Assembly (NCBI GenBank): GCA_020081605.1
Contig: JAHREC010000045.1
Coordinates: 2,790,001-2,854,000 of the forward strand
Direction: 5' to 3'
DNA length: 64,000 nt
Source: Albifimbria verrucaria
Lineage: Eukaryota; Ascomycota; Sordariomycetes; Hypocreales; Stachybotryaceae
The translations under genes were made by a program, and so were the position numbers. The notes beneath the pieces were generated by a model, which saw nothing but the letters and a program-made list of their open reading frames with translations, was not told the DNA's origin and ran no database searches. The stretch's first letter is position 1. The number at the start of each line of letters is the position of its first letter. Positions 13,100 to 25,933 of the stretch are shown one piece after another.

Positions 13100-16000
13100 G
13101 CTGGGCAAGAGGTCCTGGATGGGATATGTCCAACGGAAAGCCTCTAGGAGCCTGAGATGCGGATGAGGAGAGAAGAGAGGAGGGCATGAAGAGGAGGGAC
13201 TGAGCCGTACTTATCATGTCCGGAAGCGTTGCTGCAGGTTCGAGCCGCCCGCCTCAGATAACGGCAACCCCAGACCCTCCTCCCTCTCCCCAAGTTACCC
13301 ACCATTGTAATCTCTCTCTCGCCATCACGTACACGACCATTGTATGGAACGGTAACCATACAGCATGTGCTGGTCTAGGTTCTGGTGTATCCACAAGCCA
13401 AAAGATCGTTGCCACACCTTGCCAAGCCTAAGCAACTCCGGGGAACCATAGACTATTCGGGAAAGACGCCTGAGCTTTGCAAAAGGTCCCTGTGGATCCC
13501 AGAACCTCCCAAAAGACCCTGGGCCTAGTCGCCAAGGGTTGGCTGAGTGGGCAGCGAGAAGCGGGGATGGCGTTGGCCATGCCAAGCCCTCCAGACCCCC
13601 GTCTTCCAATGATAAGGGAAACTGGCACACGATCGGTCCTTTTCCTGTCTAGTATCGCGGTACTAGGACGGGAAGGTGGCGAGCAAAAGGCAGAGTGGAC
13701 GGGAGTGCCGACCAGGGGCATATGGAAGGCAGTTTGTCACAACATGGGAGCGCGCGCCAATGGTTACCAAGCTGTGCTGCCTCTGCATGGCACCGCGGTT
13801 GCACTACACGGCCCGTGGCTTGGTAGAGATTTACATGCCTTTAACGATGTTTGGAAGCTCTTTGCTTCGTAGTGCAGCCACCTGCGCTTTGCCTCGGCCG
13901 AGCGAGTAACACGACCAGCTCTGGTCATTCCGTGATTTGCTCCTTTGCCAGAAGGATGCCGTCGTACAGACATTCCGCACATGGCCCTCGGATCCGTTAC
14001 CATCGCGTCTTAACGGACACTACCTAATTAGGCCCCATTTCCTTAACACTGATAGAGCTCTCCCTAGTGTCCATCGTGCGACTGAGACACATGTTAGTAG
14101 TCCCAGACCCTCTCCTCTCCCTCTCCCCTTGCCAAACCACAACGGCTGCTTGCGGGGAGCAAACCCAACCCCTAGAGTACTGGGCTTCGGCGCCAAGCGC
14201 AAAACGGTACCTCACACGGTTGTGGCGGCGGGTGCGGCTGTCGTCTGCTGGGATCTTTTGCCCAGAGAAGCACGAGAGCAGGTCTCTTTCCCGCAAGCGT
14301 TCCTTGGCAACCGATCTGGCTTTTTTGTCTTGTCCCAGCATGCCAATACTGTCAGTGGGATAAAAGCAAACCTCGGCCGGATCCGAACAGGTTGTCGAGA
14401 ACGCCAAGTAGGCACCGCGCGCCGTCTCGAAAACTCTGGGCCTTAGTGCGCCGCTAAACAATGTCGACATGAGTTGCAATTGAGTAATTGACCCGTCGCT
14501 TTGGGTCTTTATCCCACATTGCGCTACGGCTTGTGGCCGCGGATGTGGGAAGGAGGGTCAAGCAGTGTCGCTATGGCTTCATATGTTCGGGGTTCGGGAG
14601 GCCCCATCGTGTCTCAGCAATCCCCATTCTCGATTGTAATACCACCCATGCTCGATCCTTTCATGTCCTGGAGCAACCTGCAAATGTACGAATAATCTAC
14701 TGAAAGGACCCGGCTAGCTGGGCGACTACCCACCGGAGGCACCCACCTGCAAGATAAGACTTGGGTGTTTAATTTGGATGTCGCTACCTGTGCGAGATAT
14801 TGCTCCTTCGGTTCCGAATGTTGGCGATGGGCAGTATCATTACTCTACATGGAAGCAGGCTGCAAGGCGCTGTTTCGTCAATGCCGAGAAGGCTTCATTG
14901 TCTATAGCATCGCCACATACGCAAAACCTACCTCTTCTCTTTGGGGCGGCTACTTGCGATCCGATATACCGTAGATTCCTGCCGTAACCGTCAATATCCG
15001 ATCCGGGTATGCCTCGAGCTAAACCTTTCCTTCAGAGCTGAAGAGCAGCCCTCGTCACGTCAGCGCTGGAAGCTGTCATTATCTCGTCTTCCGTCCAAAG
15101 TGTACCAACACAATTGCTCTTTTGGCCAATCATGCATATCATGCCACACCAACCAAATTGCCTACAGGCGTCCACCCAATAGACTCTTGCCGGACAGTGA
15201 TAAGAATCAGGGTTAACAGTGGTCCCGGCGCTCTGAATGGTGGAGTCGCCTGCATGATGGTTATGTGGAGGAGGCAATGTAACGTACCAGGCTGGCCCCA
15301 GTTCTAGGAGCTAGGGCCACAGGAGCAGGGAAGCTATTCCTGCACCTGGTATGGGATCCCAATCATTTCGAGTATTGATCCATATCATCGACGAAGAGAG
15401 CGACTGCCCAACATGATGAATCCACCAAGCAACTGTTTTCGTCTAAGTCGTGTGAAAACAGAGCAAACATGATGACGCTACACCAAAATGGCACGACATC
15501 CAATCGCTCATCTATGATCACGTCGTGTCACCCGTGGCCTGGCCATGTGCGCATTCTGCGTACACGAGTGAAGGCTCGCTCGGCTACTCTGACGGGGCTT
15601 CACGCCGTTCTCTTGGCCCTCGGGCTGATCTCCAAAAGAGCCCGGACAGCCTCGAAACATCCACACGCTTGCCCACAACGAGTTGCGTGCTCAGTTATTT
15701 GTACCTAATGAGAATCCGAGGCGACTCCTTCATTACAGTGCCGGCATCAAATGGGGAGCATACATTAGTGATCACCCTGCAACCCTCCAACGTGTCGCGT
15801 TACTCTATTCAGCAAGGTCTAACCCCCAAACAAACATGGTCAGAGAGGCCATCCATCAGAAGGAACTTTTGTTCTTTGCGGGGTGGCCAAGAAATCCATA
15901 CCAGCACGCGCCCAGGGCCGCCCATCAGGCTTCGATAGTTGACGCATCATGTGGACAATTGTTATCACAACAGGGCCCTTTCGCTCGTAAATGATCTCAC

Positions 16001-17889
16001 CTCAGAACTTAAATGCATGTCGGCACCAGTTCCTGACTTGGAAGCTTTAGCAGAGCCAACCGTCACGGCTGCTCCTATCACTGACATCCCTCCCCAACGG
16101 CGAGGAGGAATCCAGTCCGGACCACGCCCAGCCACTCAGCTGCATGCGATGCAATGCAACCATACCGTCATGCACATCTGGTCATTACTGTCGTGACAAG
16201 CATTCGACGCATCATTCCATGTTGACAGACCGGCTCGCTAGCTGCTTGGCTTTGTGCATCACGTCCACCATACGGCTCGTATCCGCCGTCCCAATCACGA
16301 CAAGCTCTGTCGTATCATGGAACTCAGCTTCACACCAACTTGAAAGCATTCCCACCCGCACGCGTGGGAAGGATCTCAGCATGTGTCATTGCGGCATCCA
16401 GATGCCGATGTCATAGAGTTGCGGCGCCGCAACCACCCCGAGAATCACTGGACGCTGCCTCCTACCAACTGGAACTAGGGGCTAATGCAGAGAAGCCTTG
16501 TCGAAGACATTCTGTACTAAAATGCCTTCGGACTTTTTGCCCAGACGACTTTCGGGCTTCTCTTCCTTCCAGACTAAATTAGCGTGACATGGTGACGAGC
16601 TACGGTACCGTAGACTATCGTGTTGGTGTGGTGCGTAGTTTTCTACAGACTACACTACGATGGTCCAGTCCAAGGAAGCGCTATCTATCTTGCCACATCG
16701 CTTCCATGTGCGTGCGACCCGCTGCAACAGTCCGATGAGGCAAACCTGCCATGTCAATTCGATGGGTCGTACAACCTCGAACACCCCTTTCCCATATCCG
16801 CCACCATCATGAAGCCAATGGCGGATAAGCCGTCGCCTGTGTATCTCGATGACTGTCGTTCACTGCCTAATATTGCTATGCTGCAACAGCACAGGCGCTG
16901 ATGTGCTTACATCCATGGGTGCCCCATTAGTTAGGAGTTCGATACATCGAGAGAGCCCTGCGGAATGCTGATCATTCTATCGAGAACGTTCTCTGACCAG
17001 GAGGCAACATGCGCGACACATGCGACCTCAACGGGGCCATGCTCCATCATGATCCAAAAGTAAAAACCCGCAATCCGTAGGTTGTGGGAGCGATGCGCAA
17101 TGGACAATGTCCGAGTCGCGTTTGCCAAGACACTGGAAAACCCACAACCCAACGGTTTGGACAGAAAAGACGCACTACACAAGATTCTGTGTGAGCACCG
17201 AAATTGCTCGCCAAGAGGAAGCGACCCAGGAGCCTTGCAACTCGTAAACCAAACCGTGTTATCTAACATGCACACCTAACGACAACCGATGAACGTCCAA
17301 CGACGACGTTGGTTGGCCAAGGAGCTCGGCGATCGCCAAGCGGCGTGGCCTGAATGGCAGGGGCACACCCGAGGCCAAGACGGTGAGTGCTTGGCCTGCC
17401 TTGCTAAATGTCCGTATTGAGACCGCTGTGCCGGCCATGCACACAAGGAACCGGGGCGAGCGCGAGGTCAGGGAGGCCCCGGTGGTCCAGCCCGTTTGAG
17501 ATTACGGCCAAGCAGGGTCCAGATCCCCGGCTCCACCGTCACGAGGCAATCATCTCAGTTCCTTATTGCTGCTCGCGCCAGTGCCGTACAAATTCGATTA
17601 CGTTTCTGGGGTTGGCGCGCGAATTGCTATTGTCAAATTTAAGCACGATAGAGGCGAATAGCTATGCCCCATAGTAAGCGCGTCTAAGTGGGACATCGAC
17701 CGACCCAGACACGCGAGCAAGATAAGAGTCACCTTAAGCTTAAGGCCCGGAAACAATGTGGGAATGGGCCTGGCCAGGGTCTAGGCTTTGTGGTAAAATG
17801 GTGCAAGAATAGCTCCAGAATGGCATCATGCGCATTGCTGGGAATATCAGTAAGAGCAACAAAAAAAATCGGCAAGACCGCTGCGTTAC
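13100..17889. other. Long gene-free stretch (about 4.8 kb)
   Basis: Proximal to 13100 is the 5' leader and promoter of the peptide transporter. Beyond about 13.5 kb I find only short open frames with no recognisable protein pattern, no splice-compatible exon chain and no transposon domain. Base composition is not obviously AT-rich, so a RIP-degraded transposon is not evident. I cannot exclude long non-coding RNAs or a lineage-specific gene broken by indels. Confidence 0.5.
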
Positions 17890-19624
17890 TCAGGTATTGC
17901 GGGTGCCTGCTGCAATGAAGCGGGCCTTTGTCCCAACTAACATGGACAGAAAATAGGATGGCCGTTGCTCTTCGGGGGTATTTCGACGTCGACGTCAAAG
18001 GCCTGGAATATGGCCGATATAGCCTTGAAGACGATCAGCTCAGCCAGGTTACGTCCCGGACACGTCCTTGCGCCACCGCCCCAAGCCAGGCTGAATCGTT
18101 CCATTCTTCGTGCGGCTTCCGGATCGACAAGCCACCTTGTCGGGTTGTAAATGTCCGGCTCCGGCCCGCAGACGTGCTCGTTGCGGTGGAGCGCCACCGG
18201 GTTGCAGCCGACGGTAGTGCCTGCGGGAATGCAGTAGCCGTGCAGCCGCAGCCGCGATCCATCATTGACAGACGGGACCCTGCGCGCCAAGGACATGCAG
18301 ATGACAGGATGAAGCCGCTTGGCCTCTTTGATAGCGGCTTGAGTGTAGGCTAACGATGTGGCACGGGAGAAGGACGTTGCATCGTCTGCTCCTTGGCGGA
18401 TCTCGGCGATGACTTGGCGATGAACACCTGGGTGGGACGCCACCATGGCGACGACGGAGGTAAGTGTCGATGCCATGGTCTCGTGGCCGGCTCCGAAATT
18501 GGTGACGGCCATCTTCCGTAGGTACGACTCGGTGAACTGGGGCTTGTCCTTGTGTAGCTGAATCAAGTCGGCCAGTAGATCTCGCCGAACGTCCTTGGGA
18601 GGGTTCGGTTTCAGTGCGTTCGTAACTCGCCGTGACACCTTTTTGTTCACATCCTATGTGCTTTGTTAGGGCCTCGTTCGATGCATGGTCTTTCGTTGAG
18701 GGCTACCTACCGGGAAGAAGGGCGAAAGTTGTCCGGTGTCTTGTATCTTAAGCCCCAGATGGTGCTAAAGGCCCGGCCAAACGACTTGCTGCAGTATTCT
18801 AGTTTCACAGCAAAGGGAACAAGCCCATGACGCTCTTCCTTCGCCAGCCTTGGTAACTGTGGATGCTAGACTTGTAGTCTGTGCCTTTCCTCAGCATACC
18901 GGGTGACCACGACAGCACGACTGCACTCAGACATTCCACTGCAATGATGTGCATCCACTCTTTGAGGTCAACCTCAGCCCCATCGAGAGACTTGAGTCGT
19001 TGGATGGCTTGCTCCAGGACCTCGTCAATAGCCTTCTCGTGCTTCACCAGATTAATGGTTTGATAGGTCGGTCCTATCAAGCGCCGTTGCAGACGATAAC
19101 GACTGACGTCAAACTCAGAGAGAAGGTCCAGGGTATCTGGAAACCGCGGATGCATATGCCAATCCATCATAGGCTTGGTGAGTGTGGTAGCCACTGACGA
19201 TTGTGAGCCTCTTTCTTAATTATCTTGGAGAGGGCGATGTGTGCGAATAGCGACTTACAATAGAACTCAGACTTCTCAAAGCCGCTCCCAGCACCTGCAT
19301 TAGCTGTCAGTAACTGCAGGGTAGTCTCAGAGGTCAAGAGAGCTCACCGTAGATGACCTTGCAAGCCTCCATACTATCGAACCAAAGCTCATCTGGGCCG
19401 ACTCGCACAACAGGTCCATACTTGCTATGCAGAGTTCTCCCAAGTTCCTTCGTACGTCCATTGCGGACCTGAATAGCATACCAGATATTCGAAACTGCGG
19501 CGAGTCTGGGGCCCGGGATGCGTGCCAAAGGGTGGAACAAAATCCTGTACACAGCCACGGCTGCCAGCCAGAAACACACGGCACCGGTGAAATAAACAAT
19601 CCCACGCCATAAAAGAGCGACCAC
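17890..19624 (-). CDS. Cytochrome P450 monooxygenase
   Basis: Microsomal heme-thiolate monooxygenase; substrate unknown. Four exons: 19624-19348, 19294-19259, 19193-18711 and 18653-17890. The N-terminus has a membrane anchor and the proline hinge RIPGPRL. Further motifs are the I-helix AGHET, the ExxR motif EAKR and the heme-binding segment WGGGARTCPGR, where the usual Phe is Trp. Single-base losses are inferred near 18812-18818, 18751-18756 and 17971-17978. The last restores the expected C-terminal PSYFLSMLVG strand and moves the stop to 17890. The 1560-nt exon sum plus three is 520 residues, normal for the family. Resembles P450s of fungal secondary or xenobiotic metabolism. The MFS exporter upstream on the same strand may share its function. 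Confidence 0.88.
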
Positions 19625-20107
19625 TAGGTGGGCTCCCCATCCTGATGAAAACCCAACGACATGGCGACTCGTGGCTGAACATTTGATGAAGCGTGGGCTC
19701 AGATGAAGGGGTGTTTTTCGCCAGCCACGACTGATGCACGGCGCGGACGCTCCGTTTGGGCGATATAATCGTGCGACGAGGAAAATTCCAGCTTCAGAGG
19801 GATTGTCAAGACGCCTGGGCCTCGGTGTTTCTCATGCTGTTGGCTGGTGTCATCGCGGCGCTGTCCAAGAATTCTCAAGAATGGACCCATCTCCAAAACT
19901 GTGGATGGGTCTTCGCTGTATCGGGCTTATGCGACAAACCGATTCTATGATAACCATCAACACCAGTGGATGTGACACGAAACCAGACAGTAGGCGAAGC
20001 CAAGTGAATTACAATAATGAATAATTTTCATATGATTTATTTAATCTATTGGTATTCGATTCATGATTCGTTAAAAGTTTTGCTTCGCTGCAAACATTCT
20101 GTATCGC
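19625..20107. other. P450 promoter region
   Basis: About 480 bp between the P450 start and the 3' end of the MFS gene on the same strand, so it should contain the P450 promoter and the MFS terminator. No specific element was recognised. Confidence 0.4.
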
Positions 20108-21719
20108 TTATTTCTCTCTTCCTTGGCCCTCTGCAGTCTCTATCTGTTCCTCAACCTGCTTTCTCTTCTCTTCAGCCTTCATACGCATCTCTTTTCTCCA
20201 CCCCATACCCTTGGCCATTAAAAATAGCAAGAAAGGCAGACAAATGACATACAGGCCGCCGACCAGGCTAAATGCCCCACCGACGCCCATGGCGTTCATC
20301 ATGGGTTCGATGGCGGCTGTCGCCCCGGCTCCGACCAAGCACCGGGTCAGGTTGTTTGCAGCCTGCGCCGTACCAGCCTTGCCAGGGTGCATGTCAACTA
20401 GCAGCACGTTGGTCGTGTTGTTGAACCCGTTCATGCCGATGCCGACAATGAAACTTAGCACACAGAGCACCGCGAGGTGTGCCTCGGCTGCCATGGCCCA
20501 TCCCCATGCGATGAGAGTCACGCCAGCGAGCAGCATAAGGGGACGCCTATCTCCAAACGGGCGCGCTCGATCGGAAAATCTATGAGGTCTAGCTGTCGGC
20601 TACGATCGTAGGGTACTCCTCGTTTGGCACAGTGCCGTTGAAAGTTGCGGTTGATCATGGGCCCAACAGCCATGGCAGTGACAATAGAGGCACCAGCCAT
20701 GGGCAGGTACATCAAACCAGTCTCCGTCTCATTCAACCCGTACTTGTCGCTGAGAAGCTTGGGCATGGCCGTAGCGAGGCAGTAAAAGCCAGCGAAAGAA
20801 ATGCTTCCGGTACCAAGAAGCAACGCTGTGCCTTTTTCGAAGAGCATGAGAACAGAGCCCAGGACGTTTGGTGGCTTGAATTTGAAGCTTTGCCGGTATG
20901 AGGAAGCATTCGAGACCTGCCTCTGCAGAGTATTTTCAGTATTCCGGCCGTGTCGACGCTTCAGCGTCTGCCAGACTGACCTGTACATCGGCGGTGGCAT
21001 GATGGAGCCATCGCCGACGATGTGACGGCATGTTTCTGGGAAGAAGCAGACAAGAAGCACGACAACGACACCGGCGAATATAGTCAAGAACCAAAAGATC
21101 GATCGCCATCCCAAGTTCTGCGACAGAAGGCCTCCAATGACCGGGCCCAACGCAGGGGCTAAAACCGTGGTAATCGCCGTGTAGCTCACGTATTGTCCCC
21201 TCTCCGCCGACGTGATGATATCTGCAACGACAGCCGTACACAGCGCCACTGTGCTGCTAGAGCCGGCCGACTGCAGACACCGCAGGCCAAGTATTGCATC
21301 ATAGCTGGGCGCAAGAGCGAGCCCGATGTTGGCGCCGATGTAGATGATGAAGCATAGGAAGAAGGCCGGCCGTCTCCCTCCGCTGTCAGCCAGCGAGCCA
21401 ATGAACATGGGTGTGACTCCTGGAGAATCATGTAAGTGGTAATGGTGAGGTTAACTTGGGAATCCGTTATATGCAGGTCATTTGCAATAGAGGTCAAGGC
21501 GGGCAAGTAAATCTGCGCCGTCAGGAGAGAAGAAGGCCATCAAGGCAGCGGATAGGACGATGACTCGTTTCTGCCATGTGGTGAGGATGGAGTACGGCGG
21601 CGGGGAGGATCTTGCTGCAAGTCGGCCTGGTCTTCGAGGTCGTCATCGTCCTGAGAAGTCCGCGGACTGGTGTCCGTCATGGGTTCTGGAACAGATGGCG
21701 GTGGCAACGTCGACGCCAT
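20108..21719 (-). CDS. DHA1-type MFS drug/quinidine-resistance-like exporter
   Basis: Major-facilitator drug:H+ antiporter of the 12-helix DHA1 class, probably at the plasma membrane. A hydrophilic N-terminus (21719 to about 21610) is followed by IYLPALTSIANDL, the helix-1 motif of QDR/AQR-type exporters. Then come the motif-A loop GSLADSGGRRP and the motif-C-like APALGPVIGG, and after a central loop the second half up to a charged coiled tail ending at 20108. Frames break near 21598-21606, 21518-21526 (net two bases), 21412-21424 and about 20552. With five bases restored the 1612-nt span becomes 538 residues, uninterrupted by introns. It may export the product or substrate of the adjacent P450, but that is inference. 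Confidence 0.85.
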
Positions 21720-22353
21720 TGTAATGATGCTAGATGGAAAGGCGCGTCACACTTGGCAAAGACAATTCAATGCACTTGACGATGGGTGACCATTATACGT
21801 GAAAAATATTTCAGGGCAACTTGGAATACCCACAGCCGCGTAAACGATTTTATTTGGTGTTGCTAGGGGCGTAGTGTTCAAATATTGACAATTCCCGGAT
21901 ATAAGTCTTAAACTCCAACGGAGACTCGGCATCGACAGCCGAGTTCGGCAACTCATGGCTCAAGACGGCTATATGCTAAGGACTAGGGATTGTATAGCAG
22001 AGCCTGTATCGTCAGACGTCATTAGAGATGAAACAGAAAAGATATACAGGCGTTGAATAAGTGAATGTAGCCTCTCATGATTAATTTTCTACTGGCTATG
22101 CCTATTTACACGAAGCTTCGAGACATCCTAGACAGCTGAACTCGCGGGTGGCTTGGCTTGGCCCATGAACGGAGCAAATCGTTCCGAATCCCGGACCCAG
22201 TGCCGATAAGCAGGGAGGTACTTGTAATCAGGTACCAATTGGACTTACTGAGGTGGCCTCTGCATGTGAAAGGTGTCAAGGAGAAGCGACGACACTTTTT
22301 ATACTGCTCCAGAAACGAAACCTCCCAAAGCCCATATACACCGCTGATTCAAC
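21720..22353. other. Intergenic region between divergent MFS exporter and BOS1 genes
   Basis: About 630 bp between divergent genes, presumably holding both promoters. No specific regulatory element was recognised. Confidence 0.4.
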
Positions 22354-23135
22354 ATGGTAGGCTGCGCAATTGTCGAACCGACGCTCGCAAGTCGCTAACC
22401 TATACCCTCTAGAACGTCGCCTACAACTCCGCCCTGCGGCAGAGCAAGGCGCTCCGCAGCGAGCTCGCCAACCTGTCCGCCCAGCCTACGGCCGCCGAGA
22501 TTGGCAACGTGTCGGCCTCGCTGGCCTCCTTCACCAAGACGCTCGACGAGTACAACAGCCTCGCGCGCCAGGAGATCGTCCCCAAGAAGCAGACCGAGGC
22601 CTACGAGCGCGTCCGCAAGTTCCGCGAGGACCTGTCCGACATGCGCACCCAGGTCGACGGCCTGCGCAAGGCCCGCGAGGACGCCCAGCACCAGGCCAAC
22701 CGCACCGAACTGCTAGGCCGCCGCCCGTACCAGGCCACGCCGGAGAACCCCTACGCCCAGTCCACCACGACGACCACTCAGTCCGCCTTCCACCCGCGCC
22801 ACGGCAGCACCGCGGCCGCAGCCCCGTCCATGGGGTCCGCCGACGAGATGCGCGAGGCCCACGCCTTCCGCGAGCAGAACTTCTTCGCGAGCACCAACCA
22901 AGCCCTCGACGACTACATCGCCCGCGGGCAGGCCGTGCTGGGCGACCTGACACAGCAGCGCGAGATGCTCAAGGGCACGCAGAAGCGGCTGTACGGCATC
23001 GCCAACACGCTGGGCGTGAGCGGCGACACGATCCGCATGGTGGAGCGCCGCGCGCGGGAGGACAAATGGATCTTTGCGGCGGGCGTCATCATCTTTTTCC
23101 TGTTTTGCTGGCTGGTGCTGCACTATTTGCGTTGA
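22354..23135 (+). CDS. bos1: ER-Golgi v-SNARE BOS1 (membrin)
   Basis: Qb-SNARE of COPII vesicles, needed for fusion with the cis-Golgi. The ATG (22354-22356) is a complete 3-nt first coding exon. A 56-nt intron (22357-22412, branch-like GCTAAC) follows directly, and exon 2 begins AACGTCGCC, giving the family start MNVAYNSAL. The protein is 241 residues with an N-terminal helical region (TKTLDEYNSLA), the LLGRRPY and ENPYA segments seen in fungal Bos1, and a SNARE helix (about residues 155-215). A C-terminal tail anchor (WIFAAGVIIFFLFCWLVLHY) follows. No frameshift is present, making this one of the few intact genes here. Codon use is strongly GC-rich. Confidence 0.9.
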
Positions 23136-23354
23136 GCAGGGGAGGTATCAAGGTACGGGTGAAACCCCAAAGGGAGGGGAAAGGGTTGTCTGTGTTATGG
23201 GACGGTGCATCAGCTAGCGAGGCGTTTGGGCAAGAAACATCATCCGTATGGGAATCAGTGTCGTCACAAGAAAGAGGGTTTTTGTACCCAAGATTACGTA
23301 TCCAAACAATTACATGAACCATGGTATCATGACATTCCCACCGCGTCCCCATCC

Positions 23355-24295
23355 TCACCCGTCGTTCTCGTCCTCGACCTGTCGCAGCGCTATCGTGAAC
23401 AACACATCCTTTGTCGTCGTCACCTCGACGCACTTGGTCTCAGGCAGCACGTGGTTGCTCGTGCTCAAGTTGCCGCCCATTTGCGTCTCCCAGTCCGTTA
23501 CATCCCACTCCAGGCCGTGCGTGGTGATGACGCTCGGCTCCTTGAGCGGGATGATGCCGACGTGCTTCCCGAAGACGTCGTCTCCGGCGTGGTCGTCGCG
23601 CACGTGGATCTTGTGAGTGCCCGTTTTGAGCAGGAAGGTCAAGCTCGAGCCGGACAACAGGAAGATGCGGCCCTCGGCATAGTGAGGGTCTGGCTGGTAG
23701 AGGTAAAGGTGGTGCAGCTGGCTGAGGCCCTGATCCACACGGCCGCCGATGCCCCAAGAGCGACAATATCAATACCTGAAGGGTGAGCACGGCGTACCCA
23801 GTTGATGGCCTTGCCAAAGTCGGTCGAGTCCTGATCCGTTTCGTGGATCACCTCAGTGGGCTGAGGCTGAGAGAGGTAAAAGTCCCGGACCGAGGGAGTG
23901 AGTGAGTCGAGGTCGCCAACGATGGCTTGCAGGTTTGACTATTTTCATTTTTAGCAACCATTGACCCCGGGAGATGGTGGTCTTGTCACGACTGGACACG
24001 TCTCGTCAACTTACATACTTGCCCCGGAAAGACGACAGCTCATGGAGCCTGTTGGCACCGCCGTCGGCAGCTACACGCACGGAAGCTGTTTTCGACACTC
24101 TTAGCTCTCCGGGTCACAACTAGCTCCCTGGGCAGTGATCCACATACAGTTCTTCCAAAGTTTGCGGAGGTGAGCGCCATTCCGGAGGGGCTGGTTGAGC
24201 ACGAGCAGGGCAAAGTCGTCCACGTCGTCTTGGTCCCGGAGAAGCCTGGCGGGATGCCAATCGAAGCTTGCGGTGGACGAGTCTGAGGCTGCCAT
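23355..24295 (-). CDS. thi80: Thiamine pyrophosphokinase
   Basis: Converts thiamine and ATP into thiamine diphosphate. Exons: 24295-24148, 24085-24015 and 23938-23355. The substrate-site motif RVAADGGANRL spans the exon 1/2 region and the Mg-ATP motif VGDLDS opens exon 3. DQDSTDFGKA and the C-terminal thiamine-binding-domain segments STSNHVLPE and VLFTIAL follow. One base appears lost in the GGGG run near 23749-23756, where HPSGIDIVALG continues as GIGGRVDQG in the next frame. The exon sum of 803 plus one gives 267 residues, the expected size. It converges on bos1 and is divergent from the MIA40 gene. Confidence 0.92.
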
Positions 24296-24956
24296 GTTTT
24301 TCGTGGCCTTGAGGGACGAGAAAAATAGGACACGGGTTGCGGTGCAGTTTATTTGCGAGACTGTCTCAGAGCTAGCAGAGCTGGGCTTGGTTCCAGATTG
24401 GGCAATTTCACGATGGTGTAAGAGGGAGCTCGTCTACCTGAACTTGGAGCTGGCCGACGCCCACGGCTGTGTAAAATATGCCTCGTTGTACAGCAACAGG
24501 CCCTTGAGGAAGAAATCTTTTTCAGCTACTGTCTATTCGAGTTTCACGTACGTGTCGTTGTACAACACGGTCATACCTCAATGAGTAGCACAAGACCAGC
24601 GCCTGAGATTACACAGTACAAGCAGTAGGAAAAGCACCTTGCTGTTGGCTGTGCTGCTTTCTGTTAGCATGATGTCAGGGCTTTCGGTGCTGTTCCATAC
24701 CGGCGCAAGGTTGCGGCTAAACCACGGTTGACAACATTTTTTTCCTGCTTTTCCCTGCTATGATGCTCTTCGATGATGCTCCACCAGCGATTTCGATTGA
24801 CTGCTGACCAATTCTATCCTCGTGCTTTTTGTCTATCGATATCTGTACCTCTAATTGTAATATCTCTCGATTGAAGCGCCTAGGCCTTCGCGTTTTGTTC
24901 CCTCTCCGCCCCTCTTTTCCTTCAGTCACTCACTCCAACTCCGGACCATCGCAATC
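24296..24956. promoter_or_regulatory. Divergent promoter region, thiamine pyrophosphokinase / MIA40
   Basis: Shared 661-bp upstream region of two divergent housekeeping genes. No thiamine riboswitch is expected for this enzyme and none was recognised. Confidence 0.4.
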
Positions 24957-25933
24957 ATGTACCGCACAGCCCTCCGAGCCGGCGCCAGGCCAGCCCTGAG
25001 CAGCCTGCGCAGCGCAGCACCTCGACGCTTTGCCTCGACGGCCTCCCTGCAGACAAGTCGCGAAGCTGGAAGAGCTCGGCCGTGCGATGGGGTCTTGCCG
25101 TCGGTGCCGTCTACTACTACAACACCAGCACTGCCTTTGCTGACGAGGCTCCTGGTACGTCGCCCTTTACCCATGGACTATCCGCGGTTCTTGACCTCTA
25201 ACCTGGATAGCAGCGCAAACCATTGCCGCGCCTGCAGCTTTCGCTAGCGACGATCTCCCCACCGTAGACTCTATTGTCGAGGAGAAGCGCAAACAGATCA
25301 AGGAGAAGCTCGAGAAGCAGCACAAGGCCGAATCCAAGGCCGAGTCCAAGCCCGCCCCCGTCGAGAAGGAGACCTCCGAGGCTTCCGTGGCGGCCGTGTC
25401 ACCCGCTGACCTGGAGGAGGAGGCCGGCCAGCAGGGCGCATTCAACCCCGAGACGGGCGAGATCAACTGGGACTGCCCCTGCCTTGGCGGCATGGCCGAT
25501 GGCCCTTGTGGCGAGGAGTTCAAGAGCGCCTTCAGCTGCTTCGTCTACTCGGAAGCCGAGCCCAAGGGCATGGACTGCATTGAGAAGTTCCAGTAGGTTT
25601 CCGTTATTTCCAAAGACATTCGAGAATGTCAGAGCTAACACGAATGATCAGGGGCATGCAAGAGTGCTTCCGAAAGTATCCCGAGATCTACGGCGGCGAG
25701 CTGATCGACGACGACGAGAGCGCCGAGGCGCCCGGCGTCGCCATCGAGGAGGGCCACCAGGTCTTGAAGGAGAGCCTCCCGAGTCGCCAGCCGGTGTGGC
25801 GGAGCACAAGGCCGCTTCCGACGCCCTCCCTGAGCCCAAGCCCGAGCCCACCGACATTCCCCAGAAGTGGGACGACGCGACGGCGGCGAACAAGGAGGTT
25901 GAGAAGCAGGAGAAGCAGGAGAAGAAGGAGTAA
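24957..25933 (+). CDS. mia40: Mitochondrial intermembrane-space import receptor MIA40
   Basis: Redox-active import receptor that oxidatively folds small cysteine-rich proteins in the intermembrane space, recycled by Erv1. Exons: 24957-25154, 25211-25592 and 25652-25933. A mitochondrial presequence rich in Arg/Ser/Ala is followed by a membrane anchor ([15 protein letters not shown]) and a charged Lys/Glu linker. The catalytic WDCPCLGG motif comes next, then the twin CX9C helices, [11 protein letters not shown] and one that runs across intron 2 (CIEKFQ joined to GMQEC). An acidic, Lys/Glu-rich tail follows. One base is missing near 25044-25047 and one near 25759-25775. The sum of 862 plus two gives 287 residues. 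Confidence 0.93.

Noticed and set aside
17890..21719. Secondary-metabolite biosynthetic cluster
   Set aside because: No polyketide synthase, peptide synthetase, terpene cyclase or prenyltransferase is present within the window.
22370..23317. Long Arg/Pro-rich open frame overlapping BOS1
   Set aside because: It is a shifted-frame shadow of the GC-rich BOS1 exon; the BOS1 frame gives a complete SNARE.
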